Shown in pieces: positions 30,301-45,300 of a stretch of 64,000 nt of DNA. Source of the DNA: Litoditis marina. Lineage: Eukaryota > Nematoda > Chromadorea > Rhabditida > Rhabditidae. A model generated the notes under the pieces. That model did no database searches. It saw only the letters and a list, made by a program, of their open reading frames with translations, and was not told where the DNA came from. A program made the translations under genes and the position numbers. Numbering within the stretch: the first letter of the stretch is position 1; each line of letters begins with the position of its first letter. The DNA lies in assembly GCA_964036275.1 (NCBI GenBank), contig OZ038435.1:26827521-26891520 (forward strand), in the 5' to 3' direction.

Positions 30301-33300
30301 AAAATTAACCAACAACAAGTTGATTCTACGAATGAGAATGAGAGCGATAAACTTTCACTTATAATCAGAAGTCCAACCAAACTTCATTCACCTAGTGGTC
30401 GCTGTAGATTGGAGATAGAAGTACGCTGCGTGGCCAATCCATTTGGCCTTGCTCTGCGAGTTCTCGTCGGAGACGTATTGCGTGAACTAGCTGAAATACA
30501 GTACATTCATAGCCAAAGAGTCACATGATTTCTAAATTCGCTTTCTTCAAAGTCAAAATAATTCTAGTAGGTCGAACAAACGTTTCAATGCTGCATCAAC
30601 ATTCATGCAGTTGCATGAATGTTCATGCAACATTGAAACTTCGAACATTGAATCTTCCTGTAGTTCAACTAAATCACAAGTAGATATAAACCGTACGCTG
30701 TGACAGGGTGGAAGTAGTGGATCTGATTGAGAGATCGGACTTTTGCCGGCCCATTGGCAGGCGGTTGACGGGCGGCCGACTCGTCGACGCACCAGATATC
30801 GAGCTTCTCACCACGTTCGGACGGATGGCTGGAAACAACTTGCAGCTAGACATTTCATTTTACCATCATTTGTAACAACATTAACAAGTTGTAACATTTA
30901 TATTAGTAAATGACTAATATGACCGTTTGCCCGAAGCACCACCTAAATGTTGAACATAAACGAGTTTGTATGCTGAAGCTGTGTTACTTTCCTTACAAAA
31001 TTTATAAGTAGTTTGAAGCGAGCGGAGCGCGAAAATGTTATCAAAATCTGAGCTACAACTAACAAATAATACTGAATGATAACAGAACAATTACCACTGG
31101 ATATTTCAAAAACTGAAGAGAATACAGACTACCCTCAGAGCAGACAGAGTGGCAAAGATAAAAAAAATTGGAGATTGGTCGGGGACCACCACTATGTAAC
31201 ATTGTGATGTGACGAATAAAACTTGAACTAGAAACTTGAGACTAACCGGGAGTTCGCGGGGCAGCCCGGACCGCTGAACTGGCTCTTTGGATGGACTTCG
31301 TGTCAATGGCAGATGATGAACGGCCCGACAGGAACGCTGGAACACAATGTATAGGAAGTGGCCAAGCATTGTTGTCAGACGTATACAACCCTAGACGACG
31401 TCTGAATTTTGGTCACCCAAAATTCATAAAAAAAACTCCAAAAATTCAGGTAATCATCCAAAAATTCGTCGAAATTGGGTGATTATCTGAATTTTGAACA
31501 AAAAAAATATCATTTCGATCACCCAAAAAATAGATATTCACACCTTTTTTCGTTCTGTCACCCAGAATTTAGAGAGTCGTACAAAAATTGTAAACGTCTG
31601 TGTTCTAGTTTGCTTTCGAGCCCCCGTAACTCAATAAATGCATCCCAGAAGGCACGGGATCAAACTACAAGCGAAAACCCAGCGAGTTAGGGCAACAGAC
31701 TCCGTATAGGCATGCTTTGAAGCGAGCAAACCCTATGTCAATGTTTCGACATAAATACTGATTCAAGGATGCAACTTTATTGAGAATAGATACACAGTGA
31801 CACTTAAACACATGGGTCAACATGTTACTCGACATGTAGCATAAAACAAGCTATCACGTCGAAAGACCAATACCAACCAAACACTTCTTGCCGTTTATTG
31901 TGCGGTGTCTACCTCATGATGCGAAAATACTGTTGTAGGGTTGTAGCTACACATCAAACTAAAATATTTGTCCCTGTAGTCTCAACTTCACACTTTAAAA
32001 ACCACACCTATTGAAAAATTCACTCACTATTGGGTCTGTTCATTCCCATGCTGCCCGGCCTTCTACTCATAGTCGTACTGTCCTTCATACTGGTTATCGA
32101 TTGGGAAGATGAGGCCGCAGACCGCTCTCCACCGTACAACGACTTCTGGCGGGATGGATCCAAAGTCTGGAAAAGGCACAGATATTATTGACTCAGGTTT
32201 TGTGCGACACAGATTCCAAGAAAATATATCGATAGACTTTTCAATTGAACTTTGTTAGGTTTGCTGCGTAACAAGAAAATCAATCCATCTCGTACGCAAA
32301 TCAAACTACAACCAGGAGAGTATACGACAACTTGATAATGTAGAGAACATCTCGTACATCCGAAGGACGCTCAAACATCGTCTTAAACTTGAGGCCTTCA
32401 AGGTGTAAAATGTAAGGTTACAAAGCACATTTAGTATATCATGTAATAATGTCAGTAGAATTGAATATATAACACCTTCGCGATAGAGAATAACTAGAAA
32501 AGCAGAGATAACCAACCTTGTATAGCTGCTGGGCCTGCGCCGGATAGTGCATGTCCAGTTGTTGATACGCATTTCTCGCCGCCTGACGAACGCCTACATC
32601 GGCGTCAGAAATACCGGACTGAAACCAATAATATTTTATTCTGGTTCTCAATCTCGGTTGAATTGGATGTTTATTCTCGTCATCAACCGAATATATCGGC
32701 ATGAGTCGTACGATGTTTCAAAAATTAGGTGCTCAGAAGCATGAACCTAAAAAATGATCTTTAGACTCAGACAATTTGAGATTGAAGGATTTGGATAAAA
32801 CTTTACTTTACTATAGAGTGTGAGATTTATACAGAAAGATACGCGTGATACCGATCGAATACATAAAGTATGCCAAAATTAGACTAATTTTCCCGAAACT
32901 AGCGAAAAAATAGCCAGTTTCTTGCATTTTTTTCTTGATATTCGGACAACCTTACTGGATTATGAACACACCTTGACAGCATCGGACAACGCTGAGAGAT
33001 GTTTTGTCAACGAGCCGGCTACCCAGACGGACAACACCTGATTGATCAATTCCAGCGTTTGCCTGAAATTTATCTATTTTGAAAGCTTCTCTCTCAAGAT
33101 TGAAATTGTCTTGTGTACTACACCACTCCTGCGTTTTGAAAACCAAATCATTTCTGTTCACCTTACAAAAACTAATTAACATTTGGAATATTTATGTGAA
33201 AACCAGATATAAGAAAAATTATAATTAAGCTTAAGAATGTGAATGATTATGTAACACAGAATTAGGCGAAAGTACATTATAGTAATTGTAACTAACCGTC

Positions 33301-36300
33301 TCATTTCCTTCGATTTATGTGACGAGTTGGCGAGAACAATTGGCAGTAGCTTCGGGTGCTCAACGTTCTGGAAGAACTACTTCTTGAAAAAAAAAACTGT
33401 TGTGTAAACTCGATATTTTCACTAGACATCGTTATAAACTTTAACTGGATACTGTATTCCCAACAAGAATGCATTTTGACAGTCAATTCGTCGTCAGCTG
33501 GTTCTACTGTTGCTTCTGGCATGTCGCTGGATCTATGTCTCAGAACATACGAATGTCCACCATGAGGAATCAACTGCACCACTGCTGCACAAGAATACGT
33601 TTCGATGATAATATATGTGATATGTATGATGATCACCGCCTCGAAACGACGCGAAATAAAACAACAAATATGTAATAATGTTATATGTGAAAAATACTGT
33701 ATAACTGAACGTGTGAATGACGAAGACTATAATGTCTCACCTTTACCATGAAGTCGCATGCTTGTGCGCCAGATGTGGCCATCACCTTGGCACTGTTCTG
33801 GATGAGTGCCAAAGTGTGTGGTAGGATAGCCTCGCAAACTTTGACCATTTGTCGGCCTAGACGCTCGGACAGAAAACTGAAAAAGATGAGGATTGAAAAG
33901 ACACCTTCAAACACTAAACATTCTATTCCTTTTGACATTTGTGCAAATTATCCTTCCCATAGGTTATGAAAATAGGAAAAAAATCGGGGGATCAAAACCT
34001 ATATGAGAATGGTGAGATTCAAAAAGTTTTAGAAAGCTGGTGAAAAACTTTGCTCGGTCAAAATTCACGCAGAAATGGGGAAATTAGTAGTCAAATGCAC
34101 TTTTCAAGCACTTTCGCTTGGCTCAGTGGCTAAAAAAGATAACAACACAAACCATATCGTAGTGCAGGCCTCTTTGCACACTTGTGACCGCAGATCTCGC
34201 ACGGATTTAACGAGGGCCAGTTCGAGGGAATTGATTCCGGCCATCAGCTCTGTCTCGAAATCCATGCCTCCATTGATGACCACGGAACGAAGTAGCTTTA
34301 ACTGAAAAAAGGAAGAACTAATGAACATTGTTCGTACCATAAGCTAATATGGCTAAACTACACATCTCAAGTCAGAATTACGGTTGTAAACACATACTTT
34401 ACCAGTTGTTTTGATTAGAATGTGCCGACTTTGGAGGAGAATGATAAGTTTTGAACACCATATGTACGGCCAATCTTCGTCAGCTGGATCGTCTTCATGC
34501 GCTTAGCGTGAGATATAGATGAAAAGGTTATTCTTTAACAAAATGTATACTATACCCCAAACTGAGCCCTTTTATTTTAGTTATTACATTTCTATTATGT
34601 GAGAAAAATAAAAAAAGGGGCATGATGTAATTCAGAGAACCAAACTAGATGAAAAACTAACCGAATTGGTTCTCTTGTTCCAATCATTGTTCTCATTTTC
34701 TAACACTGTTCGAATCGATTCTATCTGCGAATTCAGCTCCTTCGCAGAATATATCTGAAAACTATGTATTTTTTAAACCATATATCTGTGTACAAGAAAT
34801 TCGATCAGTATGTACATAAATGTAGACATTCTTGCTTAATAAGTCTTCAATTGGAATGATGTTGTGAATGAGTCAAAGCAGCAAAGTAGTATTACGATAA
34901 AAGTATGTAATGTGTAATCACTTACATCGGATTTCGGAACTGTGGTGAATGCCCTTCGAAGCTCCTCTTCACTAACTGCTCCAGCGGTGCCTGAAACAAC
35001 AACTATGTAGACCCGAAACCGCTTCGAACTCAATACATACGTTATGGCCTATTTTCATTCAATCCACACAATTCATATTAGCTGCACAATCACAAACACA
35101 ACGGAAAGAAGAAACAATCACAACACTCTCAGCATGTACCTGTACTCGATCTACGGGAACGGGATGCTCCGGGAGGAAAGGGAACAGCAACTATGGAGAA
35201 ACAGATAGGAAAGGAGATAGAGGTGGACCGAGCACGATTCAATACACAAATATCACTGTGAGGTCCCGCTCATACGTTTCAAGTTCACAGTTTACGTGGT
35301 CGTTCACGGTGAACAGAAGATAAGTACCGATTCATGTCTGACTGTTATTCGAAAACTATGTATGATGTGAACGTTGTCGTGCTACCGTAACTTTTGGATG
35401 CATGGCAATGATATAAAAGACCATCACGTACGTCAACTTGACGTTGATTATTCAAATTTCAATACACACAACATTACGAACAAAAACTACATATTGCATT
35501 AAACGAACTTGGTCTTCCGGAGCTAGAAGTTGTGGGTGGTCGCCGAGACCCTGACGACATCGAAGTTCGCGGAGTAGAAGGGGGTCGGGGGACGCGGTTC
35601 TCCTGTTCACTGTCTCCTGTAATTGAAAACTTTGAATATAAATGAGCGAGTAATGTTCCACACAAGCGGTTAAGAACATTCAGTTTTAACTCGCAGTCAC
35701 CCACGAGTTCAGTGTTTTGATCCTCATGCATGAACCATTTTAGTTCTGTCTCAGAGGTCAGAGAAGGAGATAAAAATGACATCTCAGAAAAGCAGACAAT
35801 TATAGAACCTAGCCAAGTTTTAGGACAAGCGGGGGTTTGCTGAATCAGAAGAAAAATCACGAGATGAAACTATGAAACCCAGTCGACGAAGTGTTAATAA
35901 TGAGCGTTAACAACAAGAACAGCTAGAAACGTTTCTGTTTAAGCACCACGTCAAATCTGGAATGCTATATGGAAAATCGATACAATATAATTTACGGATA
36001 ATGATATATGATACAATAGTTAGCTAAAAATATTTTGAAAGAGAGAATATTTGGCGCTTTTTCCTCATTCAAACACGTCTGTAATGTGCGCTCCATTGCT
36101 AAAATCCCCAAAGATGGAGCTGTGCCAAGAAAATGTCATAGGATGTATACAGTAACCTACACAGAGAAATTTCATTCTAAAAAGTTACCTATACTGTATG
36201 CACTCACCTCACCTAGATGTTGACAGACTGTGGCTATTCTGAGCATGAAAAAAATTTAAGCTAATGATTGCTTACATCAACAACTTTCAATGAACATTTA

Positions 36301-39300
36301 ACATTTTTCAGGTTAACTGAGTAGGTGAAAGTTTCGAAAACCAAGACAACCCGAGAAAAATTTCGCCAACACTTAGTGTAGATAAAGAATTCGCAAGATA
36401 AGTAACGCGTTGTCGCACTCGCGAATACAAACGTTTGTTTAAACGACATCTCGATTAAATATATTTATTTGTACTATTTTTTCGCTCCAGTATAAAGTTC
36501 TATACATATATAGCATTTTTTTTAGCGAAATGGGTGACCGTGATTCGTCATCCCTCCCGTTCTCTCGTCCGGCTCACGCCTCCGTCACAACAACCAATCA
36601 GTCCGATGAAGATCGAGCAAATCTGATCGCTAATACCAGACAAGGTGAGATGGTTCGGTTCATAGTTTCTCAACCGTATACTCGTATTGTCCAGTCACCG
36701 CACCGCGAGGTTCCCATATATTCAGAAGTTCCACTTGGAAAAATGATGTATGTACTATATTCGTTTTAGCTCCACTGCATATGAGTATAATATTACTGAT
36801 ACAATTCGTTTTGAGAAAAGTTCACTGAACAGTTTTGGTGTATGATTGTTGCACATGAAAACTTTTAGGCCAGGGTGAAGAAGAGCCTTACTACTCGTGC
36901 ATCGACGCTTTGAGTGATATGCTGGAGGAGAACCCTCCACAGAATGCAGATGAACTAATGGTATGTCACTAGGGGTTAACACGTGTATTTTTGCTTTCAC
37001 ATGTGTAACTCACTGATTGAGTGTTTTATCGGTTTTGTCCGCTTTCCCGTCTGGTACTAGTCATTTCGCATGGTTTTCAATGCCATAATTTTCTGACACG
37101 CAATGTAGTGGCCTGTGTTTTCTCTAACCTTGGCGAGCTGGTGGTTGGTCATGTATATACTGTCTAATATTTGATGATAATGTACAATACTGAATTCCAA
37201 AGTGCGTTAAAGGGGGACTCGATGTAATGGAACAGTAGTTCACAGATGGCATCTGGTACCAGCTCGCTGCTAAACCTCCCCAGCGACAGCGCGAAAATGT
37301 GAATTGTACGATGATGTACGTAGAGCCATGGCTTACGGTTTAGTGCTCCAAAATTGGCGAAATCAATAAACCATGTACCAGCAGTGTGTGACTATTCTGT
37401 GGAATCGAATCAGTCTCAAAAAATACATCCAATTCACCAATTTTAGTCTTCAATTTTAAAACAAAATGAGTCCGTTTTTCGATTTTTTGGCACTATTTAG
37501 TCGAATTAGCTCAAGTTTGCAATCAACTCGAACATTCCAAAATTTTCTCAAATAGAAAAATCCATTTTCTGTTCTGTTGCCCCCTTCCCGCAGCAGCGGT
37601 GTTCTTGTGAAGTTTTCGTTGCTCTCAGCCGTTTTCAAAGACTGTCGGTTCGTTGTCGTTGGTATAGTTAGTGGTTTATCTTTAAACTTGGTAGGCGATT
37701 TCTATTAGAGTTCATTTAATTTAATTGTAGAATATCGTTAGCCCGACGTTCATATTTGTTGTTGTTACAGGAAATTGTGATGGAATGTCATCGCACTCAC
37801 CCACCCTGTCGCCGTGACGTTCTTGCGATCCTCACTGATCCAGAACTTCCGGAAAATCAGAGAGTTCCGATGGCCAGGATGTTTGCGGGGGTTGGTTAGA
37901 AAAAAGTCTTTATTCCGATCTAATGGATAAATGGCTAGATCACCTTATCGATTTGTTCGTTTGATCTAGTGAATTTGAGTCCTGTTGTATCCGTGGCGTG
38001 GTTGTAGTGCTCGATGTATACTTGGCATCATTAGTTCAGTCAATTTGCATCTTTTTAGAATATCAGAATGATGGAAGAAATGCAGCGTATCAGAGAAGTT
38101 TTGAATATGCGTGACAATGAAAGCGAAAGGGACGACTTCAGCGACAGCGATACCGACCTTGAGGGAGAACAAGAACAAACTGTGAGTACTTACAAGGGCA
38201 GGCTTTAGCCCTATGGTCTCTATCGATGCTCTATCTTTAATGAACATCTCAAACGAGAATTCCACATATAAATCAAGTACCTATTAAAAATGAGTTGGTC
38301 TAATGTAAACTCTGGGACATGGAAAATAGTTAAGGATGGGGTATTTGTCGCCCAATACGCCCCGAGAGATGTACGCCCTGAGGTGGTCAGTTTGTAATGC
38401 GCTTCTATAAACTAGGTAGTTATTGACAGATTATAGTTACAGATGCAGGATACAGAGCCTCAGCAACTCGCAGTAGAACATGCAGAGGCAGGCACTTCAG
38501 GTATTTTCATAAGACGATGCAATAGAAAGGTTCCATTCAGAATATTTTTGAGGTTTCAAGATTATATTTCATCCACTTTTCACTTTTTAACATGTTCTGG
38601 ATATTTTAAGAATTAATTTAGTGGTAGGGAGTAGGCATATTCTTAGTTTTCTAGGCCGAGCAATTTTCATCGAACTACGCTCAGAACCCTCGTCTACGTA
38701 CCATTCGAAACAGAAAACGTTGAAAAGAACTTGAAAATTGGTTAATTTTAAGGTAGTGGTTCCACTTGAAGCGTACAACACTGGTCTGCCTGCACAAGTC
38801 TCGTCATTTCCGTTAATATCACCAAGTATTTTCATTTATGACTTTTTCACGTCTCCTACTCGTACTTGTTAGGTTTATATGTGATATGTGCAGCGGGACT
38901 GTTAGCTACACAGATATCACCATAGTAGTACTTGTTCGTTGTTCTGTTTATAACGTCTTAATGCCAATCATTATATGTTCATAGGCAGCTACTCGTTTGT
39001 TTATTGTTACTTTTCTTACGTTGTTATATTTTTTTTACAGTGCATTTTGAGAGCACTCAAGTTTCTTGTGAAGTTGTTCTGTGGAATAAATTGTGTTCCT
39101 ATGACTTACAAAAGTGTCCAGCAAAAGAAAGTACAAAATGTAGTATGTAGAAAAATATAGGGATCTCCAAAATGGAACAGCTTTACTGGAAGTAAATGTT
39201 GGAAGATGACTAATAGGGAATGGGTGGGTGACCCCGGTTAATTGGGTGAACTTGAACGGAGATCGATCAATTTATACATTAGAGGTACAGTCGAAGAAGT

Positions 39301-42300
39301 CAGTCGGGAGGATAGCCGTTATTGTTGAGGGAAACTTACAAAGCTGCATATAAATTTGTTTATAATAACTTTTGAAAAGAGTAATACATATGAAATATCT
39401 GATTACATGGAGAGGGTGTGACGGACGGATCCGAGTGTTGAAAATTTTATAGAAAGCAGAACAGAAAGGACCTCTGAGATGTGGGAGACGGAACGTTATT
39501 CGGTTAGTCAGGTTCTTGACTCTAATAACACCAAAATCTAAAAACATTCTGGCAAAAGTGTTACTGTGGGATTTGTTTTCTCAAATTTTGGAAACGGGAA
39601 GTTTTGGTAAGGAAAACATTACGGTAAAGTGTTCTGTTTAGGTGGGAACCTACTTGTAGATGATGCTGACTGGGGTCGTGACTCGAATCTTCGCACCGTT
39701 CGGACTGGACGTGGCACGGAAGAGGGGACGGAACCCTGGCGGAGAGCATCGTCGTATCGCTGCATCAGAAGTTGCATTCTGAAAGAATAGTACTGGTTAG
39801 GCATTAAAAACAGCGTGGAATACAGTCTGTACTCATATTCACACGTCTGTAGACACCTACAGTACTACTTTCTAATGACTGTTCCTCAATGAAAACAAAT
39901 ACTTTTACGAAAAAAGCGTTCATCCTTTGTACAATATGAATGAAGAACCTTTTTCGAAAATAGGTAAGGTTTTCATCAATATTAACTATGTGAATACATG
40001 TAATGAAATAGTCTTGTTACTGTAATAGTCTACGGGTGCGTGGAACAGAGTATACCCTCGACATGGAAGAAAGAACCAAACAAATACTGAAACTTTCGTT
40101 TTTCAAAAACAATGAAAAATCTGAATACGCCCTGGTTTGTTTGGAAGTGATTCATAGAAAGAGATCCAGTTTTAGGGTGTTATCTAAACAATTGGGACGA
40201 CAAATGGCATTTGCGGCTATAAGAAAGGGCCGGCGCAATACTTACGAATCTACATAAAAAGCGAACAGACGCTGTTCCTAATATAAACAAGCAAAGCAAT
40301 ATTCAATTTAGAATTCAGCCATGAAAACTTGTTGACGGAAAAACCTACATTTTTTCGCGTTTCAAGTTCGTCTTTATCTTATAGGTAACGCTCACTTGGT
40401 TTTCGATTACCACTCAAACATATACTCACGTGAAACGGAATAAATATATCAGATATTTTGAAGATGTGATTAAACATAATTGTACATATCTCCTGAATAT
40501 TTCATCTTTCACTTGAGTATTCAATATTAATGTTACGTGATCGAAACGTGTGATGATTGCAAAGGGGGTGGTTCCCCTGAAAAAACGACACATCGAAATT
40601 TATTAAATGAAAAGTGGTCCACTAATTTTTAAATTGACCGATCAGTGAAATGGTTTCTTCGAAAGATGTAACTGAGACATGTTCTAGGGTTCGAATGATA
40701 ATTGACAGTGACAGTCGACTGGTAGAAAAATGCGGTGGCAGGAGTCGCTTTGAGATCGGTTAGAAAATCATACCGTCCCAGTTGTTAGTTATAACCGTTT
40801 TTGATCACTGCCCCTGGGGAAAACTAGCGTGGTTATAGAAAGTGACCACGTCATCTTTGTAGTTTGATCTGCATAAACCCCAGAATTCACTAACTTGGAC
40901 CGAAAATGAACGGGGTCAAACTACAAACACAGCGGGATAGGTTTTGGAAAGAACTAAATCTATACTCTCCATGTCCTATCGTCTTTGAACTTTGATCTTT
41001 GACTGTATCGATTTTGTTGTAAATAGTTGACTGAGGCCTTTTTCAGGCTCTGAAGACGGCGCACCCCCCGAAACGTCAGCACTAAATAAAGAACATCATG
41101 TCACCTCGTGTTCGGTCTAACAAGAAAACCAACAATAAATCTATACTGTCTCCTAGAGGAGCAACAAGTGATTACAAGTACTGAAGGTTACATGGTTATA
41201 TCAACTAGCCGGTCGCGATGCCTATCTGTCAGGAAATCCGTTGCCCGAGAGGGTGCGGTCATAATAAAATGACGATTTTATCGCCACGAAGGAAGACATA
41301 AATCCCGAATCATTCCACGATGTATGATGTACAAAAAGCAGGCGGGAAAGAAATTCAATTTTCTTCTCTCATGCCCTAAGAAAGGGGAGACTTTCCATAG
41401 AAAATAATTCTACAGATAATTATGAATTAGAAAAACCTGTTAGAGAGGTAAAATAGCATGTTCGGTTGACCGGTAACAAACTTTTTGATGTACTTCTTGA
41501 AAAGATAAACAGAGGTAGGCATCATGATAGTAAGCTAGCCCTTAATTTCTCTATGCAACATTCGAGAAATCAAGGTGTTCCGAACATGCGGTACAATGTC
41601 TCACGTTGGTTATATATAGAGGTGCTGCGCCAAATAGAGCGAGAGATGAACGGCGGGGGATTAAAATGGGGGGATATGAGAGAAAGAGACAAGAAGAGAT
41701 AGGAGAGAGGAGAACAATGATACATATAAGGTCAGCAGAACGGGTTTCCACTGATCACTGTATACTAGTAGCGAATAGAATACGTACGTTACGTGGAACT
41801 ACGTGAGAGTACACTAGAGAGTTTGCACTTTACAACTGCACCAATGTCACGTGAAGCATGTGAAACCGGCAGTATCCAAGAACGTGTTATTACAAAATTA
41901 AATGGCCGTATCATTTACGTGTATTAGAATATCTTACTTGGAATCAGGGACAAGTCGTCTGTTGCGTATGCTTGTAGCTACTGTTTCTCCAAGAATTACC
42001 ATAATATGTACAATTGTGGAGGTGGCTGTTTCACGAACCTGAAAATATAATAAAAACTAAACTGAAATACGTTGGGTTCAAGTTTCCTTGACATTTTCTG
42101 TTAAACCCAACTTATAAACCCAGGTTTTCTATCCGGTTCCAAATTTTCCATTCACCACATTTCCAACAGTTTTCAGAAGTGTTGTACATATGAACAATGC
42201 AACTCACCTCTACATTAGGATCACTCATGAGTTTACAGAAGGTTGGGATCAGACGATTTGTTTGGATTTCCAAGTCCTCCCGACTGAAACGAACGTCATA

Positions 42301-45300
42301 CAGTAAAATACTTATAACCAGAGAAGACAACGAACTTCTCTTAGATTTCGGGGAAACTGATCAAGTGAAACCTTGTAGGTACTGCGAAGTTTACGGTAAA
42401 GCTTCACCCCTCCTATAGTTTTTTCTTTGCTACTAACACTCCTACAGTAGGATTACCAAACGTTCAGTGCGTTGAGACTTTGTCAAAGTTGTCGAAACGA
42501 GAATCATTTCCGCATTTGAATCTGATACCCAATTACATAGTGTTTTAATCAACGTTCACAGTCATTGTGTGCTTCGAATGTGTACTGTGCGAGTGTCAGT
42601 AGGGATGATGTCGGCTATACCTTTCATCCAGTAACATTCGGAATAGGTTCATGGTCCCCGTTCGAATCAACCACTGTTTGTGGCTGAATGCCGGCGAAAT
42701 CTTCTCTAGTACTATCTGGAAAATGTAAAAGGATATATTTTGAGCCAAGTTCATGTGAAAGAGCTATACGCTATACTATGCAAAAATAATTTCAATACAC
42801 GAAAAACATAACCAACAAACTCAAATATCGTCGCTTTTTCTCCCAGGTGCATGTCACCTGCTTCTGCAAGTCGTCCCTGATATTTATGTAGTTTGAACTT
42901 TGTATTTTGTTCGAGAATTCTGCTGTATTGACCAAGTCTGATAACGCATTTCTTATACGTCGTTACTACTTTATGAAAAAGTTTTCTAACCACGAGCACC
43001 TAGTTACCTGATAGCTAGAATGGGGCACTTCTGCAAGATCGACAATCAGACCAGATACAGCGTCTCGGACCTGCTGCTTGGAGTCTCCCAACCTGGAATG
43101 CTCAATATGTCAGTAAAACATAACTAGTTTCTGAATTTGTTAGCGAAACATAACTGATTTCTAAATTTGTTAGCGAAACATAACTAGTTTCTGAATCTGG
43201 CGGCTACGGCGACCCGGTGGTCAACTTTCAGGCAGGCTACGTCGTCGCTCGCCGGCGACGTCCACACATAATGCCATAGGTTTTAGGCGACTCAAACCTT
43301 TAGTGATGATAATTCTACTTCAGAACGACTCATTGTGGGAGAACGCACCACACTACAAACGAGAACAGTATCGGACATGTACACATTAGTAGTAAAACAT
43401 ACGTACGCCTGCACGTTTCCGTGAAAATTACTATACCTCTCAACGAGAGCCGACATTCTCTCCAGTAGATAAGGTGCCAGCACATCCCCAGACACATCTA
43501 GAGCGGAATTCAAGATTTCCAGAGCGAGTAGGGAGACCTGGAATACAAACTAAGTTGTTTGGCTCAAGTTATCTGAGACCACCTACAGAAATATTTCATC
43601 GAGCAGCTCCCGGTCTGCGTCTCCCACAATCTACGCACTTCCTGTTTTTAAGTTTAGCCGAAAGGATTGGACAAAATAGTGTCCAAAGTATTGAATGCAA
43701 ATATCTCTCTCAAATTGACGTTAATGTAGCGTTTTTTTCACGCGCAATCTACGTTTTTCCACTTTTGTTTGGAATTTGCTATTTGCTACCAACTGTTGGC
43801 TAAGGTGCATTCTGTTTTTCCACGTTCCCGTTCATCATGGTGGTACTCTCCTGTATAATTACTTCAATCCGCATGCATTACTCGTAAAATATTGTCAAAC
43901 CGTTTTTTCACACACTCGATAGAATTATAATACACTCTATGAATTGATGTCGTCCACTTAGATTATGAAGACAGCTAATTGACCTTAGCTTTGGCGGGGC
44001 CCAATTGTCGTTGGAGGGCAAAACAGTAATTATGCCATCTTCTAGGGGAGAAATCAATGAAAAGACGATTACCACCAGACGGAGGAAATTGAAGATTCAC
44101 ACACAAAATGCTTGGCAGTTCGATTCCAAATTAGGGGAGAATCATATCCTAGTTGTAGTTTGAACTCGATACATGCCATAACTCAGGAATTGCGAGCGGA
44201 AGGCAGCAGGATCGAAGTACAAAAACGGCGAGCTATGTCTAGACCTTTTTAGAAAGAGCGAACCCCATAGAACTTGCACATATTTAGAACAAGTTTTGGA
44301 CGGGTATGAACGGTAAAAAGTTTCTTCTCAGAAAACTTATTTGTTATGTCATTTTAATATCACCCATCTCCGTGCTTAGTGTTCAGACCATAACTTGTCA
44401 GCCATCGATTACAGTTAAGACGTTAAGTGTTCCACAAATCGAGTGTTTTTACCAAAAGTAGAAAGAAACAACAGTATCACACGTCATTTAGGAAACTATT
44501 GATTGACGTTTTATCGAGGAATGTGTCCAAATATGTTGGTTCCAGATAACAACTACAATACAGCGATGTGTCATGCAAGCAACGACAGTTATATATAAAA
44601 AGCAAATCAGCAGTTTTGCAGGAAGAAACTCGTGAGAACGTCCTGTATTGTTGTAAACTAGTTCTATGAAAGGAGATTTCGGAAATACTGCTGCATCAGG
44701 GTTGGTAGTAAGGCCAAAACATGAGGGAAGCTTCAGCCTATACTTTGTATCAACGTTGAAGGTTGAAAGCCATTCAAGGACTCGAAAGTCCTGGTGTTTT
44801 TGCTACTCACTTCGTTTCAGAGTTGCCAAAGTACGGTATTTGAATGGTAAGTCTTCTCTTGTACAGGACAAAAAAGTCGGGTGTTTTCTGTTTTGATATT
44901 TAAAGGTTTTTCAGATGTAAAGAAAAACCACAAGTTATTGTAGGAACTTTGACCTTGCGTCGTAAAATGGTTCTAGTTTTTGCGGTTCAGAATAAATTAC
45001 ATAAATGGATAAATGATGGGGTGAATCAAGGACGCGCGCAAGTAAGGATTTGGGAGAAATATTTTGAACGGTCGTCTAGTTTAGACCAAATCGCTAGTAA
45101 TAATGTAAAAACCGATAAAAACCAAGGAATTGTTCTCGTGAAATGGTAGTAATTCATTGGAAATTGAAAGAGTACAGATTACAAAAAAACTACTTCTTTT
45201 TATTTGTTCTTTGCTGATACACTTAGTGTACCGCGGCAGTTGTTTCCATTTTTTGAGGCAGCACCTACGACTGTGCTCAAAATCAGGAGAGCAAAAAAGG

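Noticed and set aside
30582..30639. Pre-miRNA
   Set aside because: Arms are too short, the loop is nearly absent and the stem contains an internal palindrome. A foldback repeat is more likely.
35474..35860. Long minus-strand open frame across the CLASP linker exon
   Set aside because: Read-through of an intron. Only 35509-35616 has splice sites and matching phase.
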